Assembly: GCF_000308515.1 (NCBI RefSeq)
Contig: NZ_BAFV01000110.1
Location: 1-38,813, forward strand
DNA from: Nocardia carnea NBRC 14403
Lineage (GTDB): Bacteria > Actinomycetota > Actinomycetes > Mycobacteriales > Mycobacteriaceae
Direction of reading: 5' to 3'
DNA: 38,813 bases
Shown here: in pieces, positions 31,775 through 38,813 of the stretch
Layout: each line of letters opens with the position of its first letter
How positions within the stretch are numbered: the stretch's first letter is position 1
The notes under the pieces: model-generated
Database searches by the model: none
Told to the model about the DNA's origin: nothing
What the model saw: the letters and a program-made list of their open reading frames with translations, nothing else
Position numbers and translations under genes: made by a program

Positions 31775-32167
31775 CGACCGACCCTGCGGCTATTACCGGG
31801 CACCGCGGTCGCCGGGTTCTTCCTGCGTTCGGAGCCACTGCCGATCGACCGCGCCGATATCGACGAGCAGAAACGGCTCGTGGTTCGCACCTTCGAGGGC
31901 GACGGGTGGGAAATTCCGCGGATCCTGCCTGCTATCTGGGACGCCCCCGACTTCTACTTCGACCGGATTCACCAGGTTCAGATGGGAACGTGGGCACGCG
32001 GCCGGACGGTACTGCTGGGCGATGCGGGCTATTGCGCCTCCCCGATGTCCGGTATCGGCACCAGCCTCGCCCTTGTGGGCGCCTATATCCTGGCCGGCGA
32101 ACTCGCCGCCGCCGGTGGTGATCACCGCAGCGTCGACCTCGAGAACTACCCTGTCCTTTCCCGCTGA
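31775..32167 (+). pseudogene. Remnant of a FAD-dependent aromatic monooxygenase (C-terminal half only)
   Basis: The frame carries GTAVAGFFLRSEPLPID, WEIPRILPAIWDAPDFYFD and GRTVLLGDAGYCASPMSGIG, the latter being the GD motif and following loop of class A FAD monooxygenases. The N-terminal Rossmann region is missing: the frame meets a TAA at 31763-31765. It stops at 32165-32167 before the usual final helices. A GTG at 31880 would give only 95 residues. It is best read as a decayed gene rather than a functional protein. Confidence 0.75.
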
Positions 32168-32215
32168 CCGGCCCCACCGGCTCGAAACCGAGGAGATCAG
32201 TAATGCAGGTGTGCC

Positions 32216-33058
32216 TCAACCCCGCGGTAATGCTTGCACAATCCTGGTGATCCGCGCTCCGGCGTCGCATACCCGCTCGATCTTCGCCGCGAGCGCCTCA
32301 CCCTCGAATTCCTCGGCCCGCCCGCCCACACTGATCGATGCCACCACCGAACCGTCGCGCCCGAGAATCGGCGCGGCCACCGCGGCGACCCCCGGCAGGT
32401 AGTCGGAGTTGCTCAGCGAATAGCCGGCTTCCCGGATCTCCGCGAGGTGCTCGGCCAGCCGCTCGACATCGGTGATCGTCCGGTCGGTGATCGACGGCAA
32501 CTCCTCGGCTATCCACCTGTCCTGCAACGCTTTCGAATGTGCGAGCATGACCGTCGGCCCCGCTGCCGCGTGGTAGGGCATCACCGATCCGACGTTGATC
32601 CCGGCCACCACGAGCGAGTTCCGGCCCTCGAGCAGATCGATGCACACCGCACCCTGTTCCGCGGGCACCATCAGGTAGGCCGTGTTCCCGAAAGCAGTCG
32701 CCAGCTCGGACATGAACGGCTTTGCCGCGGAACGGATATCGAGTTTCGCCAGCGCTGCGGATCCGATCTCGAATACGGGCATCGCCACCCGATAGGCGCC
32801 CTCGCCGGTGCGGTCCACCCAGCCTGCCTCGACGAGCGTGGCCATCAGGCGGAACACCGTGGTCTTGTTCATCCCGCTGGCCGTGGTGAGGTCGTTCAGC
32901 GTCCAGACGGGCCGGTCGGCACTGAAGTGACCCAGCAGCGTGCACGCCTTGAGAACAGCGCCCACCAGGTCACGACCTGCCGGTGCTTCCGACTCGGTAG
33001 GCCCGGCCGCCTTCGGCCCGGTAGGCATGCTCGCCTTCGGCGACGTGGGCACAGCCAC
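32216..33058 (-). CDS. IclR-family transcriptional regulator (second)
   Basis: 280 residues from GTG 33058; an ATG at 33028 preceded by GAAGG is an equally good start (270 aa), and the extra N-terminal Pro/Lys/Ala-rich tail tells little. Winged helix-turn-helix about residues 33-95 (LKACTLLGHFSADRPVWTL, TTASGMNKTTVFRLMATLVEAGW). Effector domain with VCIDLLEGRNSLVVAG and the C-terminal AAPILGRDGSVVASISVGG of the family. It is divergent from the lyase/hydratase/transporter operon at 33212, with a promoter and repeated sites between them, so local control is likely, probably by a small organic acid. It is not closely similar to the IclR at 12890. Confidence 0.9.
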   Translation of the reverse strand: MAVPTSPKASMPTGPKAAGPTESEAPAGRDLVGAVLKACTLLGHFSADRPVWTLNDLTTASGMNKTTVFRLMATLVEAGWVDRTGEGAYRVAMPVFEIGSAALAKLDIRSAAKPFMSELATAFGNTAYLMVPAEQGAVCIDLLEGRNSLVVAGINVGSVMPYHAAAGPTVMLAHSKALQDRWIAEELPSITDRTITDVERLAEHLAEIREAGYSLSNSDYLPGVAAVAAPILGRDGSVVASISVGGRAEEFEGEALAAKIERVCDAGARITRIVQALPRG

Positions 33059-33128
33059 TGATTCTCACTCGCTTCCACGGTTCGTCCGATCGATGCCGCC
33101 ACCTTACGAACACATCGCCCGATCGGGG

Positions 33129-33158
33129 TTGACTTTGTGACCCGGCCCACCTTACCGT
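33129..33158 (+). promoter_or_regulatory. Promoter of the lyase/aconitase-family operon
   Basis: TTGACT (33129-33134), an 18-base spacer and TACCGT (33153-33158) form a good promoter. Predicted start near 33165, leader about 47 bases. A perfect palindrome CCCGATCGGG (33118-33127) touches the -35 from upstream. Confidence 0.55.
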
Positions 33159-33165
33159 CTGCATA

Positions 33166-33200
33166 TCGAAATACGAAACGCATTCCGCATTGCGAAACGG
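33166..33200. promoter_or_regulatory. Repeated CGAAA sites downstream of the promoter, candidate IclR operator
   Basis: Three CGAAA elements recur in this 35-base stretch, the last two as CGAAACG, and CGCATTCCGCATTGCG in the middle has CGCA/TGCG arms. The block lies between the predicted transcription start and the GTG at 33212, where a repressor would act. Confidence 0.4.
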
Positions 33201-33211
33201 AGAGTGGACTG

Positions 33212-34078
33212 GTGCGCAGCCCGACCTTGAAAGACCTCACGTCGAACGGACTCGTCTACGCCCCCGGCGTATGGGACGGCCTCACCGCCCGCCTCGCCGA
33301 ACAGGCCGGTTTCAGTGCCCTGTGCGCCTCCGGTTTCGCGGTCTCCGCCGCCCTGGGCCTCCCCGACGCCGAGCTCTACACGCAGACCGAGAACCTCCAG
33401 GCAGTACGCACCATCCGCGAATCCTCGAAACTGCCCCTGGTCGCCGATATAGACACCGGCTATGGCAACGCTGTCAACGCCGCCCGCACCGCCGCCAAGT
33501 TCGTGGACGCGGGCGTCGGCGGAATGTTCATGGAAGACCAGGTCTCCCCCAAGTCCTGCCCCATCTGCGTAGGCGACCCGGTCGACCTGATCACCGTCCC
33601 CGAGGCCACCGGCAAGATCCGCGCCGTCCGCGACTCCATCCCCGACGACGTCCTGCTGATCGCCCGCACCGACGCCCGCGGCGACGACGCCCTCCGCCGC
33701 GCCCAGGCCTATGTCGAGGCCGGCGCCGACATGATCATGCCGGTCACCAAAACCTTCGAAACCGTCGAACAGTGGCAGCGCTGCCACGAAGAGGTCGGCG
33801 TACCGTTGATGGCTACCCTTACGGCCTCCACCTGGACCGAACGCGATTTCACCCCGGAAATCCTCGACCAGATCGGCGTCCGGCTGGCCCTGCTGCCCAC
33901 CCAGGTCCTGATGGCGGTGGCCGGAGCAGCCCAGTCCACCTTGAAACGGCTGGCCGCGGGCGAAGCACCGGCCCAGGTGAGCGCCGATGCGCTCCAGCAC
34001 CACGAATTCGTGGAACTGATCGGCTTCCCCGAGGTCGAGGCCATGCAGAACAAGTACCTACCCGCGAAGGAGCAGTAA
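33212..34078 (+). CDS. Isocitrate lyase/PEP mutase-superfamily lyase (2,3-dimethylmalate- or methylisocitrate-lyase-like)
   Basis: 288 residues from GTG 33212 (GGAG 9 bases upstream). Superfamily landmarks: YAPGVWDGLTARLAEQAGF start, Mg-binding D79 and D81 in VADIDTGYGN, E108 (MFMEDQ) and the flexible-loop Cys C116. The loop reads SPKSCPICVG, not the KKCGH/KRCGH of true isocitrate or methylisocitrate lyases, so the substrate likely differs. Members cleave 2-hydroxy-succinate derivatives to pyruvate or glyoxylate plus an acid, or hydrolyse oxaloacetate. Four bases separate it from an aconitase-family gene pair, the combination known for 2,3-dimethylmalate lyase plus dehydratase. Expected products there are pyruvate and propionate. 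Confidence 0.87.
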   Translation: MRSPTLKDLTSNGLVYAPGVWDGLTARLAEQAGFSALCASGFAVSAALGLPDAELYTQTENLQAVRTIRESSKLPLVADIDTGYGNAVNAARTAAKFVDAGVGGMFMEDQVSPKSCPICVGDPVDLITVPEATGKIRAVRDSIPDDVLLIARTDARGDDALRRAQAYVEAGADMIMPVTKTFETVEQWQRCHEEVGVPLMATLTASTWTERDFTPEILDQIGVRLALLPTQVLMAVAGAAQSTLKRLAAGEAPAQVSADALQHHEFVELIGFPEVEAMQNKYLPAKEQ

Positions 34079-34082
34079 CGCC

Positions 34083-35339
34083 GTGGGTTACACGATGACG
34101 GAGAAGATCCTGGGCCGCGCCTCGGATCAGAAAACGGTCCGCGCCGGCGAGAACCACCCGGTGCAGCCGGCACGCATGATCGCCTACGACTTCCCCGGCT
34201 ACACCGACGTGATGTTCCGGCAGATGCGCGAAGACTTCGGGATCACCGAACTGAAGGACCCGAGCCGCTACATCGTCTTCATCGACCACATGTTGACGAA
34301 GGGCAACGAGAAAGAGCTCGAGGTCCACCAGGTCACCCGCGACTGGTGCGAGTTCTACGGCATCGAGCTGCACGAGGGCCGCGGTATCGGCCACCAGCTC
34401 ACCGCCGAACTCGGCCTCGCCATCCCCGGCGAATTCCTCGTCCACTTCGACGGCCATATCAGCGGTATCGGCGCCTTCGGCGCCCTCGGCTGGGGCATCC
34501 GCCGCGACCTCATCGAAGCCTGGGTCACCGGCCAGGTCTTCGTCGATATCCCCGCCACCACCCGTTTCGACCTGGTCGGCGAGTTCCCGCCCGGCGTCGA
34601 CAGCCGCGACCTCGTGCACACCATCATCGATATGGTCGGCGCCGACGGCTGCGCCCATCAGGTGATGGAATTCGGCGGCCCCGGCGCTCGCTCCATGGCC
34701 ATCGACCACCGCCAGGGCCTGTGCGGAATGGCGATGTTCACCGGCGCCGTCTCCGCCATCTTCGAACCCGACGAGATGTCGCTGGCCTACGCGAACACAG
34801 TCGCCCGCCGCAGCTTCGACCCGGTGTATCCCGACGCCGACGCCACCTACGCGGCCCGCTACGAGATCGACCTCGCGACCCTCACCCCTCGCGTCGTGCT
34901 GCCCGGCTCGGCCCGCGCCGTCAACACCAAGACCGCCCAGGAACTCGCCGGCACCCCGATCACCAAAGCCTTCATCGGCTCCTGCGCCAGCGGTCGCATC
35001 GAAGACCTGCGCGCCGCCGCCCTGGTCCTCGACGGCCGCAAGGTCGCCCCCGGCGTCGAACTCAATGTCGTCCCCACCTCACAGAAGGTGTACGAGCAGG
35101 CCGAGAACGAGGGCATCCTCGACGTCCTCCGCGCCGCAGGTGCACATATCAACATATCGAGCTGTGATTTCTGCTTCGGCTACCAAAAACCCCTGCAACC
35201 CGGCGAGAACTGCATCTCCACCGGCGTCCTGAACATCTCCGGACGCATGGGCAGCCCCGACGCCAACATCTACATGGGCTCCCCCTACACCGTCGCCGCC
35301 AGCGCCCTCACCGGCACGATCCAGGAGTCGGTCCAGTGA
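34083..35339 (+). CDS. Aconitase-family hydratase, large subunit (LeuC/DmdA-like)
   Basis: 418 residues from GTG 34083 (AAGGAG 10 bases upstream; ATG at 34095 possible). The three [4Fe-4S] cluster cysteines are C301 (FIGSCASGRIEDL) and C361/C364 (SSCDFCFGYQ), with the 60-residue spacing of aconitases. HEGRGIGHQLTAELGL and the SGRMGSPDANIYMGSP segment fit the LeuC/homoaconitase/DmdA group of separately encoded large subunits (about 420 residues). It would dehydrate or hydrate a 2-hydroxy dicarboxylate with its small subunit at 35336, in the cytoplasm and oxygen-sensitive. A simple LeuC duplicate is less likely given the neighbouring lyase, transporter and CoA ligase. Confidence 0.88.
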   Translation: MGYTMTEKILGRASDQKTVRAGENHPVQPARMIAYDFPGYTDVMFRQMREDFGITELKDPSRYIVFIDHMLTKGNEKELEVHQVTRDWCEFYGIELHEGRGIGHQLTAELGLAIPGEFLVHFDGHISGIGAFGALGWGIRRDLIEAWVTGQVFVDIPATTRFDLVGEFPPGVDSRDLVHTIIDMVGADGCAHQVMEFGGPGARSMAIDHRQGLCGMAMFTGAVSAIFEPDEMSLAYANTVARRSFDPVYPDADATYAARYEIDLATLTPRVVLPGSARAVNTKTAQELAGTPITKAFIGSCASGRIEDLRAAALVLDGRKVAPGVELNVVPTSQKVYEQAENEGILDVLRAAGAHINISSCDFCFGYQKPLQPGENCISTGVLNISGRMGSPDANIYMGSPYTVAASALTGTIQESVQ

Positions 35340-35872
35340 GCGCCTATCCCCCACCGCCCGACCTCATCGAAGGCAAGGTCGCCTGGATCTTCGGCGACGA
35401 TTTCGATATCGATCTCGTCGTCGGCGTCTCCAACATCAAGTCCTACGACCCCGACCACCTGCGCTCGGTGTGTATGCAGGCCTACGACCCCACCTTCACC
35501 GACCGCGTCCGCCCCGGCGATATCATCGTCGGCGGTCGCAACTTCGGCTACGGTCATCCGCACTATCCACCCATGGTCGCTCTCCGCAATGCGGGGATCT
35601 CGGCCATCGTCGCGGAATCCTTCTCGCCCGGCTTCTGGCGCGGCGAGACCTTCAACGGCATGCCGTTGATCACGATCCCCGGCGTCTCGACCTCGGTAAA
35701 GGTCGACGACCCCGTGGCCCTCGACTGGCGCACCGCCACCCTGCGCCTGCCCGAGGGAACCGACCTGGTCGGCAATCCACCGAGCCCGCGGACCATCAAG
35801 GTCATCGAAGCCGGTGGCTCGTATCAACTCCTGCTCGCCGAGCACGCACGCGAAAGACAAGAAGCTCAATGA
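35336..35872 (+). CDS. Aconitase-family hydratase, small subunit (LeuD/DmdB-like)
   Basis: 178 residues; the GTG overlaps the large-subunit stop (GTGA). WIFGDDFDIDLVVG is the usual opening, and GDIIVGGRNFGYGHPHYPP is the swivel-domain substrate loop, followed by SAIVAESFSPGFWRGETFNGMPLI. Typical LeuD has GxNFGxGSSREH; here the Ser-Ser is replaced by His-Pro, so carboxylate recognition may differ from isopropylmalate. It completes the active site with the large subunit. The next gene overlaps by ATGA. Confidence 0.87.
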   Translation: MSAYPPPPDLIEGKVAWIFGDDFDIDLVVGVSNIKSYDPDHLRSVCMQAYDPTFTDRVRPGDIIVGGRNFGYGHPHYPPMVALRNAGISAIVAESFSPGFWRGETFNGMPLITIPGVSTSVKVDDPVALDWRTATLRLPEGTDLVGNPPSPRTIKVIEAGGSYQLLLAEHARERQEAQ

Positions 35873-37218
35873 CGAACCTCGAACCTCGCGTCGGGTCCAG
35901 TGACCCCCACCCCTCCGGCCCCCTGCCGGCGACAGCAGCGAAGAAGTCGAACTCGGTAGCCCGCCGCGCCGCCATCGCCGGCGGCGTCGGCACCCTCATC
36001 GAGTACTACGACTTCGCGGTCTACGGCTTCCTCGCCGTCACCATCGCCCCCCTGTTCTTCCCCTCCGACAATTCCGCGGTGTCGATCCTGTCGACCCTCG
36101 CAGTCTTCGGTGTCGCCTACGTAGCCCGCCCCCTCGGCGGTATCTTCTTCGGCCGCCTCGGCGACCGCCGCGGCCGCCGCCACGCCCTCGTCATCACCGT
36201 CGTCAGCATGGGCGTGGCCTGCGGCATCCTCGGCCTGCTGCCCACCAGTTCCGCCGTCGGCATCCTCGCCCCCATCCTGCTGGTCCTGGTCCGCCTCGCC
36301 CAGGGCTTCTCCGCCGGCGGCGAAGTCGGCGGCGCGGCCACCTATATCGCCGAATCGGCACCACCGCGTAAGCGTGGTTTCTTCGGCTCCTTCACCCCCG
36401 TCGGCTCCACCCTCGGTTTCGCCGTGGCCGCCGCCGTCGTGGGCGTCGTAGCCCTCGCCACCACCGATGAGCAGATGGAATCGTGGGGCTGGCGTATCCC
36501 GTTCCTGCTCGCGCTGCCCCTCGCCTACGTGTGCCTGCGCGTCCGGATGAAGCTCGAGGACACCCCCGAATTCGAGGAGATGGCCGAGAAGCAGCAGGTC
36601 ACCAAGAGCCCGCTGCTCGACACCGTCACCAAGAACCCGTGGTCCGTCGCCCGCGTCGTCGGCGTCGCCATCGCCATGAACGGCTCCGGCTATATCGGCC
36701 TCACCTACTTCAGCGTCTACCTGATCAACGACCTCGGCTTCTCCAAAGACTCCGTCTACTGGACTTCCGCCATTGCCATCGCCCTGGCCTGCGCCACCTT
36801 CCCGCTCAGCGGTATGGCCACCGACAGGTGGGGCCGCAAACCGGTCCTCATCGCCGGCTACCTCGCCTACGTCGTGATCGCCCTGCCCGCCTTCATGATC
36901 ATGGGCGCGACGAGCAGCATCGTCGTCATCGGCCTCGTCTACTTCGTCTATATGGTGCTGAACGGCGTAGTCCAGGTCCCCGCGTTCCCGCTGTTCACCG
37001 AACTGTTCCCCCGCACGGTCCGCTACACCGGCGTCTCGCTGGGCTTCAATATCGGCACCATCGCCGCCGGTGGCACCGCCCCCTACGTCGCCGCGCAGCT
37101 CGTCGAATCGACCGGCAACGCGATGTCGCCCGCCTACTGGGTGATGGGCGTCTGCGCCATCGGCCTGCTCACCGTCGCCACCATCCGCGAAACCAGCCGC
37201 AAGGAACTGCCCGCATGA
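35869..37218 (+). CDS. MHS-family (metabolite:H+ symporter) MFS transporter
   Basis: 449 residues from ATG 35869. Twelve membrane segments can be read. The family motif IEYYDFAVYGFLAVTIAPLF is in helix 1, GGIFFGRLGDRRGRRHALV is the MFS loop 2-3 signature and RLAQGFSAGGEVGGAATYIAE is the MHS helix 4-5 motif. MHS proteins carry alpha-ketoglutarate, citrate, shikimate, proline or small aromatic and dicarboxylic acids with protons. Embedded between the hydratase and CoA-ligase genes with 4-base overlaps, it most likely imports the operon's own substrate. Confidence 0.93.
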   Translation: MTNLEPRVGSSDPHPSGPLPATAAKKSNSVARRAAIAGGVGTLIEYYDFAVYGFLAVTIAPLFFPSDNSAVSILSTLAVFGVAYVARPLGGIFFGRLGDRRGRRHALVITVVSMGVACGILGLLPTSSAVGILAPILLVLVRLAQGFSAGGEVGGAATYIAESAPPRKRGFFGSFTPVGSTLGFAVAAAVVGVVALATTDEQMESWGWRIPFLLALPLAYVCLRVRMKLEDTPEFEEMAEKQQVTKSPLLDTVTKNPWSVARVVGVAIAMNGSGYIGLTYFSVYLINDLGFSKDSVYWTSAIAIALACATFPLSGMATDRWGRKPVLIAGYLAYVVIALPAFMIMGATSSIVVIGLVYFVYMVLNGVVQVPAFPLFTELFPRTVRYTGVSLGFNIGTIAAGGTAPYVAAQLVESTGNAMSPAYWVMGVCAIGLLTVATIRETSRKELPA

Positions 37219-38813
37219 CCACCGGTAATACCGGGAATGCCCCGTCCGCCGCATTTGATGAGGGTGCGGCGGGCGGGGCGTCCCGCCCGCGAGAGGTAAC
37301 CGAACAGTTCGCCACACTCGTGGCGGCATGGAACGACCGGGTCCGGCACGAACCCGACGCCCCGGCCCTCGTCTACTTCGACACCACACTCACCGTCCGC
37401 GAAACCGACGACCTCGCCGACGCACTCGCGGCCGCTTTCGCCGACCGCGGCATGGGCCACGGTGAGCGGGTGGGCATCCACCTCCAGAACATCCCGCAAT
37501 ACGCGCTCGTCCTGCTCGCCCTGTGGAAACTCGGCGCGATCGCCCTGCTGCTCAACCCGATGTATCGCGGCCGCGAACTCCGCGAACTGGTCAGCGATGC
37601 CGAACCGGTCGGGATCATCACCACCGACCGCGATGTGCGGCAGGTCCGGGAGGACGTCGAGGGCACCACAGTCGGGTGGGTACTCGGCACCGCGGAGTCG
37701 GACCTCCAGTCCCGCAACGACCCCCGTGTCTTCAAACCCGAAACCGCCGCTGCCACTGAGGTATCCGCGGACCAACCTGCCGACGCACCCAACGCCGACC
37801 TGCTCACTTTGGCCCACGAGTACGCCGGCCGGAAACCCCCAACGGTCCAGGTACACGCCGACGACCTCGCTTTCCTCGCCTACACCTCCGGCACCACCGG
37901 CCCGCCCAAGGGCGCAATGAACTCGCACGCCAACGTCCGCGCGGTAACCACCAGCTTCGCCGAACTCGCCGGCATCACCCCCGGCGACGTCGTCTTCGCC
38001 CTGGCCCCGCTGTTCCACATCACCGGAGCGGTCGTCATCGGCGCCCTCGCCCTCACCGAACGCACCTCCCTGGTCTTCACCGGCCGCTTCACCACCGACG
38101 TAGCCGTCGACGCCCTCCGCGAACACGGCGTCACCTACACCATCGGCTCCATCACCGCCTTCAACGCGATGATGAACTCGGAATACGCCACGGCCGAACA
38201 TTTCTCCACCATCAAAGCGCTGTACAGCGGGGGTGCCCCGGTCCCACCGAGCACCGTCGCCCGCTTCCAGGAACGCTTCGACCACTACATCCACAACGCC
38301 TACGGCATGACCGAAACCTCCTCGGCAGTTACAGCGGTCCCGCCGGAAACGAGCGCCCCGGTCGATCCGGACAGCGGCACCCTGTCCATCGGACTACCGC
38401 TCCCAGGAGTAAACGTCGAGGTAGTCGACCCCGACGGCCAGCCCCTCCTTCCTGGCAGCCAAGGCGAACTCGTGGTCACCGGCCCCCAGGTCATCAGCGG
38501 ATACTGGCGCAAACCAGAAGAGTCCTCAGCCGCCCTACCCGAAGGTCGCCTCCGAACCGGCGACAGCGCGATCGTCGACGAACAAGGCTGGGTTTACCTG
38601 GTCGACCGGATCAAAGACCAGATCAACGTCTCCGGGTACAAGGTATGGCCGCGAGAGGTCGAAGATGTCCTCTATGAGCACCCAGCAGTGCTCGAAGCTG
38701 CAGTAGTGGGCATACCCGATGAGTACCGGGGTGAGTCTGTCGCCGCCTACGTATCTCTCAAGGATGGACACAGCGCGCAAGCCGACGAACTGATCTCGTT
38801 CGCCCAAGACCGC
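37215..38813 (+). CDS. AMP-forming acyl-CoA synthetase (AMP-binding enzyme), C-terminus outside the window
   Basis: ATG 37215 overlaps the transporter stop (ATGA); the frame is still open at the last base (533 codons). The AMP-binding P-loop YTSGTTGPPKG is at residues 223-233, A5 motif YGMTETSS, then RTGD and DRIKDQINVSGYKVWPREVED (A8 hinge). The start of the C-terminal domain (VVGIPDEYRGESVAAYV) is present, but the catalytic Lys motif near the end (PxxxxGK) is not reached. It would activate a carboxylic acid to its CoA thioester using ATP. In this operon that acid may be the imported substrate or the acid released by the lyase. Medium-chain or aromatic acid ligases are the nearest general type. 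Confidence 0.9.
   Translation, partial: MTTGNTGNAPSAAFDEGAAGGASRPREVTEQFATLVAAWNDRVRHEPDAPALVYFDTTLTVRETDDLADALAAAFADRGMGHGERVGIHLQNIPQYALVLLALWKLGAIALLLNPMYRGRELRELVSDAEPVGIITTDRDVRQVREDVEGTTVGWVLGTAESDLQSRNDPRVFKPETAAATEVSADQPADAPNADLLTLAHEYAGRKPPTVQVHADDLAFLAYTSGTTGPPKGAMNSHANVRAVTTSFAELAGITPGDVVFALAPLFHITGAVVIGALALTERTSLVFTGRFTTDVAVDALREHGVTYTIGSITAFNAMMNSEYATAEHFSTIKALYSGGAPVPPSTVARFQERFDHYIHNAYGMTETSSAVTAVPPETSAPVDPDSGTLSIGLPLPGVNVEVVDPDGQPLLPGSQGELVVTGPQVISGYWRKPEESSAALPEGRLRTGDSAIVDEQGWVYLVDRIKDQINVSGYKVWPREVEDVLYEHPAVLEAAVVGIPDEYRGESVAAYVSLKDGHSAQADELISFAQDR

Noticed and set aside
33212..35872. Leucine biosynthesis (LeuCD) considered for the aconitase-family pair
   Set aside because: There is no LeuA or LeuB nearby; the pair is coupled to a lyase, an MHS transporter and a CoA ligase under an IclR, and the small-subunit loop differs from LeuD. 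Not fully excluded without the rest of the genome.
35866..37389. A 507-codon minus-strand frame under the MHS transporter
   Set aside because: It is a Gly/Asp/Glu-rich antisense shadow; the plus strand encodes an unmistakable twelve-helix transporter.
37134..38294. A 386-codon minus-strand frame at the right end
   Set aside because: It is the antisense of the AMP-binding acyl-CoA synthetase, whose motifs (YTSGTTGPPKG, YGMTETSS) are clear on the plus strand.

Overview
The window comes from a high-GC actinobacterium. Genes are packed tightly, stop and start codons often overlap by 4 bases (ATGA or GTGA), and many genes start with GTG or TTG. The left edge carries a CpnT-like/WXG100-type gene, and the rest is aromatic-acid and acyl-CoA catabolism, so a member of the Mycobacteriales such as Nocardia or Rhodococcus is most likely. 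The genus is an inference. I see no rRNA, tRNA, CRISPR array, integrase or insertion sequence.

Layout. (1) 1-2955, minus strand: a type VII secretion-associated neighbourhood with a CpnT-like N-terminal domain protein, small uncertain ORFs, and an unknown gene running off the left edge; codon use here is less GC3-biased than elsewhere. (2) 3014-3772: a short-chain dehydrogenase. (3) 4146-7564: a LacI-type regulator divergent from a glutaryl-CoA dehydrogenase / class III CoA-transferase pair, a probable glutarate-to-crotonyl-CoA module, with a clear promoter and an array of LacI-like half-sites between them. (4) 7722-13699, minus: an IclR regulator, then an SsuABC/TauABC-type ABC importer with two different permeases, then an aldehyde dehydrogenase. 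(5) 13916-15187: an unusual single-chain double TetR regulator. (6) 15191-20346, minus: a six-gene meta-cleavage operon (MmgE/PrpD protein, VOC/extradiol-type protein, ring-fission-product hydrolase, hydratase, HpaI-type aldolase, carboxymuconolactone-decarboxylase-like protein). It is divergent from (7) 20631-22884, a two-component flavin monooxygenase whose reductase carries a C-terminal MarR-like domain. (8) 23085-26701, minus: mhpA-mhpC-mhpB-like genes. (9) 26921-30528: an SRPBCC protein, a serine hydrolase and a VLCAD-like acyl-CoA dehydrogenase. (10) 30580-32167: small membrane proteins and a decayed FAD-monooxygenase remnant. (11) 32216-38813: a second IclR regulator divergent from a five-gene operon (isocitrate-lyase/PEP-mutase-superfamily lyase, aconitase-family large and small subunits, MHS transporter, AMP-forming acyl-CoA synthetase that runs off the right edge).

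How they may work together. Regions 4-8 look like one aromatic-acid catabolic island. An importer brings the acid in, and two alternative hydroxylases (single-component MhpA-like and two-component C1/C2-like) make catechols. Two unrelated candidate ring-cleavage enzymes (LigB-type MhpB and the small VOC protein) and two hydrolases follow. The products could share one hydratase, one pyruvate-releasing aldolase and one aldehyde dehydrogenase. Region 11 is the least ordinary part: the lyase plus split [4Fe-4S] hydratase has the composition of the 2,3-dimethylmalate dehydratase/lyase step of clostridial nicotinate fermentation, here in a presumably aerobic actinobacterium with its own IclR regulator, transporter and CoA ligase. 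The substrate cannot be read from the sequence.
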